From NCBI RefSeq assembly GCF_959025735.1, contig NZ_CAUFJQ010000112.1, positions 1-5,471 of the forward strand: DNA of 5,471 nucleotides, in the 5' to 3' direction. Below the pieces are notes generated by a model, which was not told the origin of the DNA, searched no databases, and was given only the letters and a program-made list of their open reading frames with translations. The position numbers were made by a program, and so were the translations under genes. Within the stretch, counting starts at the first letter, position 1. Every line of letters starts with the position of its first letter. Of this stretch, positions 1 to 4,837 are shown piece by piece. The stretch comes from an uncultured Streptococcus sp. (GTDB lineage Bacteria; Bacillota; Bacilli; Lactobacillales; Streptococcaceae).

Positions 1-92
1 TGATGAAATCAGCGTAGTAGAGCCCACTCAACCACTGCGTCTTGCTCGACAATCAAAAAAATAATTGAGAGGCTAGGACTTTTGTCCCAGCC
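1..92. repeat. Probable streptococcal intergenic element ending in a GGCTAGGAC/GTCCCAGCC hairpin
   Basis: The stretch ends in a short hairpin (71-92) and has a composition I associate, from memory only, with a family of intergenic elements scattered in streptococcal genomes. Read on the plus strand in frame 2, bases 2-64 are open and end in TAA, giving a tail DEISVVEPTQPLRLARQSKK. So it could instead be the last codons of a plus-strand gene entering from the left. I favour the repeat because the same kind of tail turns up in spurious hypothetical proteins, but this rests on memory and cannot be settled within the window. Confidence 0.4.
71..92 (-). terminator. Hairpin terminator downstream of the ciaRH-gloA cluster
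   Basis: On the minus strand GGCTGGGAC and GTCCTAGCC form a 9-bp stem (one G-U pair) around an AAAA loop. It begins 20 bases after the glyoxalase stop codon and a run of seven T residues follows about 10 bases further on. On the plus strand the same stem has an A-C mismatch, so it works better for minus-strand transcripts. The T-run is displaced from the stem, so termination may be partial. Confidence 0.6.
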
Positions 93-111
93 CCCTAATT
101 TTTAATCACTC

Positions 112-492
112 TTATTTTTCGCGAATGACTTCTACTTTATATCCATCCGGATCTACAACGAAATAGTAATTCGGTTTCGTTCCTGGAAGACCTTTTGGTT
201 CCGTCACTTCATAGCCTTTAGCCTTGTGTTCCGCATTCAAACCTTCTAGATCAGGAGTACTCAAGGCGACATGAGCATAGCCATCTCCGATGACATATGG
301 ACCATGATCATAATTGTAAGTCAATTCCAACTCATAGTCATCTCCAGGCAAGGCCAAATAAACAATCGTGAACTTGTAGTCTGGAAAATCTTTCCGACGT
401 TTTTCTTCAAAACCAAAAGCATCTTGGTAAAAAGCGATTGATTTTTCTAAGTTTTCCACACGAAGGCAAGTGTGCAACATTTTTGAACTCAT
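112..492 (-). CDS. gloA: Lactoylglutathione lyase (glyoxalase I), VOC family
   Basis: A 126-residue glyoxalase I, close to the length of E. coli GloA. The family converts the hemithioacetal of methylglyoxal and a thiol (classically glutathione) to S-lactoyl-thiol in the cytoplasm, the first step of methylglyoxal detoxification. Two vicinal-oxygen-chelate halves are visible. The four expected metal ligands are present: His7 (in HTCLRV), Glu56 (in ELELTYN), His74 (in YAHVAL) and Glu121 (in PDGYKVEV). The start at 492 is preceded by AGAGGAAAACCT, with GAGG 7 bases from ATG; an internal Met5 lacks such a site. The gene lies 28 bases after the ciaH stop with no clear terminator between them, so it is probably the last gene of the ciaRH transcript. 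The family call is firm; the symbol follows the usual streptococcal name. Confidence 0.93.
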   Translation of the reverse strand: MSSKMLHTCLRVENLEKSIAFYQDAFGFEEKRRKDFPDYKFTIVYLALPGDDYELELTYNYDHGPYVIGDGYAHVALSTPDLEGLNAEHKAKGYEVTEPKGLPGTKPNYYFVVDPDGYKVEVIREK

Positions 493-520
493 AGGTTTTC
501 CTCTTTTCTTTTTTTAAAAA

Positions 521-1882
521 TTATGAACGATTTTTTTTACGACTTTCCGTCTTAATGGATAATTTCACTTCAAAGATGGTCCCTTTTGGTTTATTATCTT
601 TGACTTGAATGGTCCCTTTAAAGGCTTCTACGATCTGCTTAGCGAGGGATAACCCCAAGCCAAATCCACCTTTTTGACGGGTTCTGGCCTTGTCGACCCG
701 GTAAAAACGATCAAAGATCCGTTTCTTGTCCTCATCTCGAATCCCTGGACCATTATCCAGCACTCTCAAAAGAAGATTTTTATCCTTCAATTGAACTTCA
801 AACTGGATCTCGCCATCTTCATCGGTATATTTCAAGGCATTGTCATAGAGAATGGTCATCAATTGCTTGAGGAGCGTTCTATCAGAACAAATGACTTTGT
901 CCACCTGATTGTCTCCTCGGAAGATTTTGCCATTTTCTTCTGCAATGATCTCAAAATTCGAGAAGGTCTGATCGAAAAAGCTTGGTTCGATATCTTCCAT
1001 CTCCGGCTTCAAGCCATCATCTCTTCGGGCAATGTTAAGAAGGTTGGTGGTCAAGAGCTTCATATTTCGAACTTCATCCAAGCTGGATGCAATATTCTCA
1101 CTTGATTCCATAATGGTCGCTTCAGGCTTTCTAAAAAGCGTTTCGAGGCGATTTTGCAGAACTGCTAAAGGCGTCCGCAACTCATGGGAAGCATTTTCCA
1201 CGAAAGCCTTTTGCTTTTGCATACTCTCAAGAAGGGGCTTGACGCTGAGACGTGCTAAGAAGAGACTAGCGAATAAAGAGATTCCCCAGAAGCAGATCAT
1301 GACAAGGGCGATTTGGCTTTCGTGCTCTTCACTGGTCTGCTCTAGCTGACTGATATTGGTCATGACAACCGCATACTTGATATCACTATCACTTTCATCA
1401 TCAGATAAACTCAACTCTGCCATATAAGCCCGGTAACTTTCTTTTTTCCCATAGCTATTTGTAATTTGAAGCTGGGAAACCTTGTTGAGGAGCTTTCGAC
1501 CAAACGTCACCGTTTTGAAGTTTAAAAACCCATTTCCCGTTGTTAAGTTTTGATATTTTTTGTTCAGCAAAACAACAGTGGTATTGGATGTGACATCCCC
1601 TTTAGGTTCTGATTTATCATGATCTGGGATCATCATCTCATGATCATTATCATCTCTTTTGGTATTTGACTGTCGCTGGTCTCGATAAGCAATCGCTACA
1701 AGCGAGTAGGGATCCTGGCTGAGAGTCTTGAGGTTCTCATCGACCGTTGTATAGAGACTCGAGCGCATGACCTGGATGATTATCAGGGTCATGGCTGAGA
1801 ATATCAAAGTAAAGAGCCCAAAATATCGGATGAAGTAGGAAAAATCATCTTCCCCGACGGTTTTCTTAATTCTGGTTAGCAT
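521..1882 (-). CDS. ciaH: Sensor histidine kinase CiaH
   Basis: A 453-residue membrane kinase, the sensor of the streptococcal CiaRH system linked to competence control, beta-lactam tolerance, envelope stress and acid tolerance. TM1 lies at about residues 15-38, an extracellular sensor domain at 39-190 and TM2 at about 190-211. The H-box ASHELRTP has the phospho-acceptor His233. The ATP-binding domain shows the N-box DNALKY (347-352), G1 DNGPG (376-380), F-box IFDRFYR (389-395) and G2 GGFGLGL (405-411). The cytoplasmic half is almost identical to my recollection of pneumococcal CiaH. The sensor domain is more divergent and carries acidic stretches at 77-91 and 161-167 (DDESDSD). The ATG overlaps the 3' end of ciaR by 17 bases with only a weak AAAAG ahead of it, which suggests translational coupling. 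Its signal is not known from the sequence. Confidence 0.97.
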   Translation of the reverse strand: MLTRIKKTVGEDDFSYFIRYFGLFTLIFSAMTLIIIQVMRSSLYTTVDENLKTLSQDPYSLVAIAYRDQRQSNTKRDDNDHEMMIPDHDKSEPKGDVTSNTTVVLLNKKYQNLTTGNGFLNFKTVTFGRKLLNKVSQLQITNSYGKKESYRAYMAELSLSDDESDSDIKYAVVMTNISQLEQTSEEHESQIALVMICFWGISLFASLFLARLSVKPLLESMQKQKAFVENASHELRTPLAVLQNRLETLFRKPEATIMESSENIASSLDEVRNMKLLTTNLLNIARRDDGLKPEMEDIEPSFFDQTFSNFEIIAEENGKIFRGDNQVDKVICSDRTLLKQLMTILYDNALKYTDEDGEIQFEVQLKDKNLLLRVLDNGPGIRDEDKKRIFDRFYRVDKARTRQKGGFGLGLSLAKQIVEAFKGTIQVKDNKPKGTIFEVKLSIKTESRKKNRS

Positions 1883-2546
1883 CTTTTAAGATATACCCCA
1901 CACTGCGCAATGTTTGCAAGTTCTCAACGAAATCAGTACCTTTTAATTTCTTACGGATTTTTGAAACATAGACTTCAACCACTGAGATGGTTGTGTCACT
2001 ATCAAAGCCCCAGAGACGATCGAAGATCTGGGTCTTTGGAAGGATGACATTTTGGTTTTGAAGGAAATAGACCAAAAGATCAAATTCCTTCCCAAGAAGT
2101 TCCACTTCTTTCCCATCCACATAAGTCGAATTGGTAGATAAATTAACCTTCAAATTGCCATAATTAAGGGTATTTTCATTGACCTTTCCTGAGCGCTTCA
2201 AGAGGGCTTGAATCCGCATCTTAAGCTCTTCTAGGTAGAAAGGCTTGGTGAGGTAATCGTCTGCCCCTAGCTCAAAGCCGTGTCCTTTGTCATCCAGACT
2301 TTCTTTGGCTGTCATGATCAAAACAGGGGTTGTCACGCCTTTTTCACGCAATTCTTTCAAGACATGGAAACCGTCTTTTTCAGGAAGCATCAGGTCCAGC
2401 AAAATCAAATCATAGATCCCGCTTTCTGCTTCGTAAAGACCTTCTTCTCCGTCAAAGACCTGCATGACATCCGCAAAATCATCTAAAAAATCAAATACTG
2501 AATTTGATAAACCAAGGTCATCTTCGACCAATAGAATTTTAATCAT
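1866..2546 (-). CDS. ciaR: Response regulator CiaR (OmpR family)
   Basis: A 226-residue response regulator, partner of CiaH. The receiver domain (1-115) has the acidic pocket Glu8-Asp9-Asp10, the phosphorylation site Asp51 (in LLDLMLPEKDGF), Thr79 and Lys101 (in LTKPFY). The C-terminal winged helix (about 125-222) contains the LLGKEFDLLVYFL segment and a VVEVYVSKIRKKL recognition helix, typical of OmpR/PhoB regulators. In streptococci CiaR binds TTTAAG-N5-TTTAAG-like repeats. I placed the start at 2546 because MIKILLVEDD is the family N-terminus and GAGG lies 9 bases upstream. The frame stays open upstream to an ATG at 2621, but those 25 codons overlap the promoter -10 region and show no receiver-domain features. 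It has its own extended -10 promoter and probably also receives read-through from the gene ahead. Confidence 0.97.
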   Translation of the reverse strand: MIKILLVEDDLGLSNSVFDFLDDFADVMQVFDGEEGLYEAESGIYDLILLDLMLPEKDGFHVLKELREKGVTTPVLIMTAKESLDDKGHGFELGADDYLTKPFYLEELKMRIQALLKRSGKVNENTLNYGNLKVNLSTNSTYVDGKEVELLGKEFDLLVYFLQNQNVILPKTQIFDRLWGFDSDTTISVVEVYVSKIRKKLKGTDFVENLQTLRSVGYILKDANQN

Positions 2547-2580
2547 CGTCGTATCCTCTTCTCTTTCGTGAGTGAGTCTT

Positions 2581-2597
2581 TCTAATCTATTCTTAAC
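2581..2597 (-). promoter_or_regulatory. Degenerate CiaR-like repeat at the ciaR transcription start
   Basis: Minus strand GTTAAG-N5-ATTAGA begins 1 base after the ciaR -10 hexamer. The first half matches the NTTAAG consensus and the second matches four of six positions. A regulator bound here would cover the transcription start and would be expected to repress. The match is weak and could be chance in AT-rich DNA. Confidence 0.25.
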
Positions 2598-2598
2598 C

Positions 2599-2607
2599 AT
2601 TATAACA
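2599..2607 (-). promoter_or_regulatory. Extended -10 promoter of ciaRH
   Basis: On the minus strand the sequence TGTTATAAT is a perfect extended -10 (TGn-TATAAT). The hexamer at the ideal -35 distance (TAGGAA) is a poor match to TTGACA, which is common for extended -10 promoters. The predicted start would give a leader of about 45 bases before the ciaR ATG. This also supports the shorter ciaR start, because the ATG at 2621 would lie upstream of the transcript start. Confidence 0.7.
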
Positions 2608-2653
2608 CGACTTGCCTTCATTTCCTATAGTTTAGAACCTGGTTTTATGATCA

Positions 2654-2681
2654 AATTCAGCCTGCCTGAGGAAGGCTAATT
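2654..2681 (-). terminator. Weak hairpin between the Gln/Gly-rich protein gene and ciaR
   Basis: Directly after the TAG stop, the minus strand reads AATT-AGCCT, a 9-base loop, then AGGCT-G-AATT. This gives a 9-bp stem with one bulged base. The following tail (TTGATC) is not a proper U-tract, so it is a weak or leaky terminator at best. Transcripts from the upstream promoter could plausibly continue into ciaR. Confidence 0.4.
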
Positions 2682-3221
2682 CTATGAGTTTGTCGTGTTT
2701 TCTTTGTTACTTTGACTGTCACTCGTCTTGTTTTTATTTCTTGAATTCTTCTTATTGGACTTTTTAGAGGACCCCTGCTTCCCTTCTTGTCCGCCAGATT
2801 GGTTCATGCCATTATCTGGACCATTCCCTTGTGGGCCACCATTGCCTTCTTGTGGCATTTGACCCGGACCGCCACCTTGCGGGCCACCTTGGCCTTGGCC
2901 ACCACCTTGTGGACCACCGCCTTGAGGTCCGCCATCCTGTGGGCCACCATTTTGCTGGTTTCCTTGTGAAGGATGGCCCGTTTGACTATTTTGTTGCTGA
3001 TTGGATCCTTGGTTCTGACCCGTTTGGACCTCTTGAGAAAATTGTTGGTTATTGGAGGATTGAGAGGCGATGACACCGACACCAAAGCCACTTCCAGCAC
3101 CAACCAACAATCCACCAACTGCTGCCATTCCAATCCACCACTTAGGGCTTCGTTTGAGGACAACCATTTTTTCTTTGGATTCTTGCGTTTCGACTACTTG
3201 TTTTGTTTCTTTTTGATTCAT
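2682..3221 (-). CDS. Gln/Gly-rich single-pass membrane protein of unknown function, putative CiaR target
   Basis: I do not recognise this 179-residue protein. A Lys/Glu-rich N-terminal stretch (1-27, ending KRSPKWW) is followed by one glycine-rich membrane segment (about 28-53). Then comes a long low-complexity region: Gln/Asn/Ser-rich at 54-91, with five GGPQ motifs at 92-131, and a basic Lys/Asn/Ser tail at 151-179. The positive charges before the membrane helix suggest that the N-terminus is inside and the disordered tail outside. There is no LPXTG anchor, no lipobox and no cysteine. The ATG at 3221 is preceded by AAAAGG with suitable spacing. A TTG at 3248 would add nine residues but has no ribosome binding site. 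It is the first gene of the cluster, 135 bases ahead of ciaR, behind a promoter with CiaR-type repeats. S. mutans has the unrelated-looking secreted protein CiaX in this position. Its role is unknown; an envelope-associated accessory of CiaRH is an inference. Confidence 0.8.
   Translation of the reverse strand: MNQKETKQVVETQESKEKMVVLKRSPKWWIGMAAVGGLLVGAGSGFGVGVIASQSSNNQQFSQEVQTGQNQGSNQQQNSQTGHPSQGNQQNGGPQDGGPQGGGPQGGGQGQGGPQGGGPGQMPQEGNGGPQGNGPDNGMNQSGGQEGKQGSSKKSNKKNSRNKNKTSDSQSNKENTTNS
2817..2948 (-). repeat. Degenerate short tandem repeat encoding GGPQ/GGG motifs
   Basis: Inside the Gln/Gly-rich protein gene, related units of about 12-15 bases (for example GGACCACCGCCTTG and GGGCCACCTTGG on the plus strand) encode five GGPQ motifs plus GGG and GQGQ variants. 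Third codon positions differ between copies, so the repeat is old or kept at the protein level rather than freshly expanded. Length may vary between strains. Confidence 0.7.
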
Positions 3222-3244
3222 CTTTTTACCTTTTATCTTTTTGT

Positions 3245-3290
3245 ACAAGTACTTGTCTTTAAAAATTTAAAGGGAGCTCTATCCTTTAAT
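3245..3290 (-). promoter_or_regulatory. Structured 5' leader with overlapping inverted repeats
   Basis: The leader of the Gln/Gly-rich protein gene contains three inverted repeats. ATTAAAGG (3283-3290) can pair with CCTTTAAAT (3265-3273, one bulge). CTTTAAA and TTTAAAG form a perfect 7-bp repeat over 3257-3272. ACAAGTACTTGT is a perfect 12-bp palindrome at 3245-3256. The first two share one arm, so they exclude each other. The first would sit at the very 5' end of the predicted transcript. None is followed by a U-tract, so I do not call a terminator. The region is AT-rich, which makes such repeats easier to obtain by chance. Confidence 0.4.
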
Positions 3291-3296
3291 AAGGCG

Positions 3297-3340
3297 ATTA
3301 TACTTCAGGAGTCTTAAGCCTGCCTAAATTTTTACTTAAA
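3297..3340 (-). promoter_or_regulatory. Putative CiaR-activated promoter with three half-sites at 11-base period
   Basis: On the minus strand the order is TTTAAG (3335-3340), 5 bases, ATTTAG (3324-3329), 5 bases, CTTAAG (3313-3318), 10 bases, then a perfect TATAAT (3297-3302). There is no TTGACA-like -35 and no extended -10, so an activator is expected. The known CiaR box is NTTAAG-N5-WTTAAG, lying 10-11 bases upstream of the -10 in activated promoters. Half-sites 1 and 3 match NTTAAG and half-site 2 differs at one position. The promoter drives the Gln/Gly-rich protein gene and perhaps ciaRH by read-through. Confidence 0.7.
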
Positions 3341-3364
3341 AAATCCTAAAACAAGCGTGGGCTA

Positions 3365-3393
3365 TTGACAGGATGAACCCCTTATTGTAGAAT
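3365..3393 (+). promoter_or_regulatory. Sigma-A promoter of bioY
   Basis: A perfect -35 TTGACA (3365-3370) is separated by exactly 17 bases from TAGAAT (3388-3393), a one-mismatch -10. The predicted start near 3400 gives a leader of under 30 bases, with GAGG at 3414-3417, 9 bases before the bioY ATG. The strength of this promoter suggests control by repression. Confidence 0.85.
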
Positions 3394-3425
3394 AGTTACC
3401 ATAAAATAAATACGAGGTTAACTGT
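3391..3425 (+). promoter_or_regulatory. Candidate BirA operator overlapping the bioY start and ribosome binding site
   Basis: AATAGTTACC (3391-3400) and GGTTAACTGT (3416-3425) form an imperfect inverted repeat with a 15-base spacer. Gram-positive BirA operators have GTTAACC and GGTTAAC arms about 15 bases apart. The right arm is a clean match; the left arm looks like GTTAACC with one A missing. It overlaps the end of the -10, the expected start and the GAGG, which is where a repressor responding to biotinyl-AMP would act. Confidence 0.55.
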
Positions 3426-3426
3426 T

Positions 3427-3960
3427 ATGAAGAAAATCTTTCCCTTAGTTCTCATCTCCATTGGAGTGGCCATGATCTCCGTCCTATCTCAATTCACCAT
3501 TCCCTTTGGTCCAATTCCTTTGACCCTGCAGACACTCATGATCGGGATCATCGGGACCATCTATAAACCCAGCCATGCCTTTGTCACAGTCTGTCTCTAC
3601 CTACTTTTAGGCTTCTTAGGTTTTCCAGTATTTGCCGGCGGTGCTGGTGGCGCTTCGCATTTCCTTGGTCCTACTGCTGGTTTCCTCCTCTTCTTCCCAT
3701 TCCGAGCATGGATCACGTCTCTATTTACCAATGCTAAATCCAGCATTTCCACTATCTTTTTGGCCAATCTCCTCAGTAGTGCTCTCCTCTTTGTGTCAGG
3801 AGCTATCGGCTTTATGCTGGTCACGCATACTGATCTCCAAAAAGCATTTACTTTGGTCGTTGCTCCCTTTATCCTTGCTGACCTCATCAAACTGGTCATC
3901 ATCACGATCACCAGCAAGGCAATTTTTGCCAGTCTCAAACACCACTGGTATTTCAAATAA
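3427..3960 (+). CDS. bioY: Biotin ECF transporter substrate-binding (S) component BioY
   Basis: A 177-residue, very hydrophobic protein with about six membrane segments, the usual size for BioY. It binds biotin in the membrane and docks with the shared EcfA-EcfA'-EcfT energising module, which is not encoded here and is normally elsewhere in streptococci. Family marks include the N-terminal QFTIPFGPIPLTLQ (22-35), the conserved loop GFPVFAGGAGG...LGPTAGF (65-86), and the C-terminal DLIK (152-155), where the family has an Asp-x-x-Lys near the biotin site. The ATG at 3427 has GAGG 9 bases upstream. The gene stands alone, divergent from the cia cluster and convergent with the ABC operon, with its own promoter, a putative BirA operator and a strong terminator. 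This suggests an independent biotin-repressed unit. No biotin synthesis genes are nearby, so it fits a biotin scavenger. Confidence 0.95.
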   Translation: MKKIFPLVLISIGVAMISVLSQFTIPFGPIPLTLQTLMIGIIGTIYKPSHAFVTVCLYLLLGFLGFPVFAGGAGGASHFLGPTAGFLLFFPFRAWITSLFTNAKSSISTIFLANLLSSALLFVSGAIGFMLVTHTDLQKAFTLVVAPFILADLIKLVIITITSKAIFASLKHHWYFK

Positions 3961-3985
3961 GATTCAAAGGGCTTAGCAGATATAT

Positions 3986-4027
3986 TAACAAAAATCAACA
4001 TCTGAACACAGATGTTGATTTTTGTTA
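3986..4027. terminator. Bidirectional terminator, 19-bp perfect stem
   Basis: AACAAAAATCAACATCTG (3987-4004) pairs perfectly with CAGATGTTGATTTTTGTT (4009-4026) around an AACA loop, and one further T-A pair flanks it. The arms carry A-tracts and T-tracts on the outer side, so it can work in both directions. It lies 25 bases after the bioY stop and immediately at the end of the small minus-strand ORF 4025-4099, separating the two convergent units. Confidence 0.9.
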
Positions 4028-4099
4028 TAGGGATACATGTATAAATCTTTTCAATTGAACTCCTTTTAAAGAGAACACTGTTTTAATGATGAAAAACAT
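4025..4099 (-). CDS. 24-codon ORF after the ABC permease: small peptide or remnant of a second permease
   Basis: Fourteen bases after the permease stop, a strong AAGGAGG (4104-4110) precedes an ATG at 4099 by 4 bases. The frame runs 24 codons to a TAA at 4025 that already lies in the terminator stem. The peptide begins MFFIIKTVFSLKGVQLKRF and has four basic residues, no acidic ones and many aromatic or aliphatic residues. Operon position and the ribosome binding site argue that it is translated. Two readings are possible. One is a genuine small basic peptide. The other is the stub of a second ABC-2 permease, since the pattern FF-x-x-x-basic followed by a Leu/basic stretch resembles the start of the adjacent permease (MTQFFYLLRW) and such operons often carry two permeases. 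I lean to the stub. An in-frame TTG with GGAG upstream lies inside it. Confidence 0.45.
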   Translation of the reverse strand: MFFIIKTVFSLKGVQLKRFIHVSL

Positions 4100-4113
4100 A
4101 GATCCTCCTTCCT

Positions 4114-4836
4114 TTATTTTTCCTTATAAAGAACTCTCAAGATCAGTAACTGTGTTAGCAAAATCCAGATGATCAGAATAGTGAAGTCAAAAAATGAGAC
4201 GGGACCATGACTATAGACACAAGCTCGTAGGAGGTTGACAGAAGGGACAAATGGAAGAACATGGTAGAGATGGTTTATCCAATCTGGAAGACGACTTGCA
4301 GGGTACATGATTGGAGAAAACATCAAACCAATCATAAGAATCAACTGAGACATCAACGTGACAATATTGGGAGAAAAAGTATAAGCAATGGCGAATCCAA
4401 GACTGATCATTGTAAGGCAGATTAGAAATAGGATGAAAACAGCCAGAACAGATACATTTAGGCGGACAGAAAAACGAAAATAGCCCAGTATAACAGAAAT
4501 GAACACTCCAGGCAAAATAGCAATCATCCACATCCAAAGATCTGCTAAGGAAATCAGAATTCGTGGTATTGGAAGGGCTCGTACGTAGTCTACATGTCCT
4601 TCTGACTTCGCATTTGCTATAACAGGGGATGAGATCGTACAGCCAATAGAAATAATTCCTATCAGAACTGAACCAGAAGAGAGATAGTAGGCAGCTGTCG
4701 TATCAATCTCACCGATCACTAGTGGATAACCAAAAAGAAGTGAAATGGATAACAGAACCTGAGCTAGCGTAAAGAGTAGAAATAGATCTTTTTGACGAAG
4801 ATAGTTCCAACGAAGTAAGTAAAAAAATTGAGTCAT
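4114..4836 (-). CDS. ABC-2 type transporter permease
   Basis: A 240-residue integral membrane protein with about six hydrophobic segments (near 19-41, 50-75, 100-120, 128-152, 158-176 and 216-236), the expected fold for an ABC-2 exporter membrane domain. A cytoplasmic loop after TM2 (KSEGHVDYVRALPIPR, 77-92) is the typical ABC-2 segment that contacts the ATPase. The FSPIMYPASRLPDWI stretch (173-187) is the conserved C-terminal element of this family. It starts 1 base after the ATPase stop (TGA-T-ATG), with AGGAG 13-14 bases upstream inside the ATPase gene, so translation is probably coupled. The substrate (drug, peptide or polysaccharide precursor) cannot be told; multidrug or bacteriocin-type export is usual for this class. 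The rows I counted are more AT-rich than those in the cia and bioY genes. Confidence 0.9.
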   Translation of the reverse strand: MTQFFYLLRWNYLRQKDLFLLFTLAQVLLSISLLFGYPLVIGEIDTTAAYYLSSGSVLIGIISIGCTISSPVIANAKSEGHVDYVRALPIPRILISLADLWMWMIAILPGVFISVILGYFRFSVRLNVSVLAVFILFLICLTMISLGFAIAYTFSPNIVTLMSQLILMIGLMFSPIMYPASRLPDWINHLYHVLPFVPSVNLLRACVYSHGPVSFFDFTILIIWILLTQLLILRVLYKEK

Positions 4837-4837
4837 A

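Noticed and set aside
674..1349. Plus-strand open frames (674-1105 and 1032-1349) opposite ciaH
   Set aside because: They lie antisense to a clearly real kinase gene, have no recognisable protein features and no good ribosome binding site.
1885..1890. Single TTTAAG on the plus strand at the ciaR/ciaH overlap
   Set aside because: No partner half-site 5 bases away and it lies within coding sequence.
2280..2486. Plus-strand open frame opposite ciaR
   Set aside because: Antisense shadow of the conserved receiver domain; its residues reflect the complement of ciaR codons.
3246..3248. TTG as start of the Gln/Gly-rich protein
   Set aside because: No ribosome binding site precedes it and it sits in a 12-bp palindrome; the ATG at 3221 has AAAAGG upstream.
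3257..3290. A CiaR-driven small RNA ending in the leader hairpins
   Set aside because: No hairpin here is followed by a U-tract, so an independent small RNA cannot be supported from the sequence.
2787..3317. Other open frames on both strands over the Gln/Gly-rich gene
   Set aside because: The tandem repeats keep several frames open. Only the 2682-3221 frame has a ribosome binding site, a membrane segment with flanking charges and a promoter.
3597..4001. Alternative frames over bioY on both strands
   Set aside because: bioY is unambiguous; the others lack start signals and one runs through the terminator.
4211..4537. Second minus-strand frame inside the permease gene
   Set aside because: A shifted-frame shadow of a hydrophobic gene, with many Cys and Trp and no start signal.
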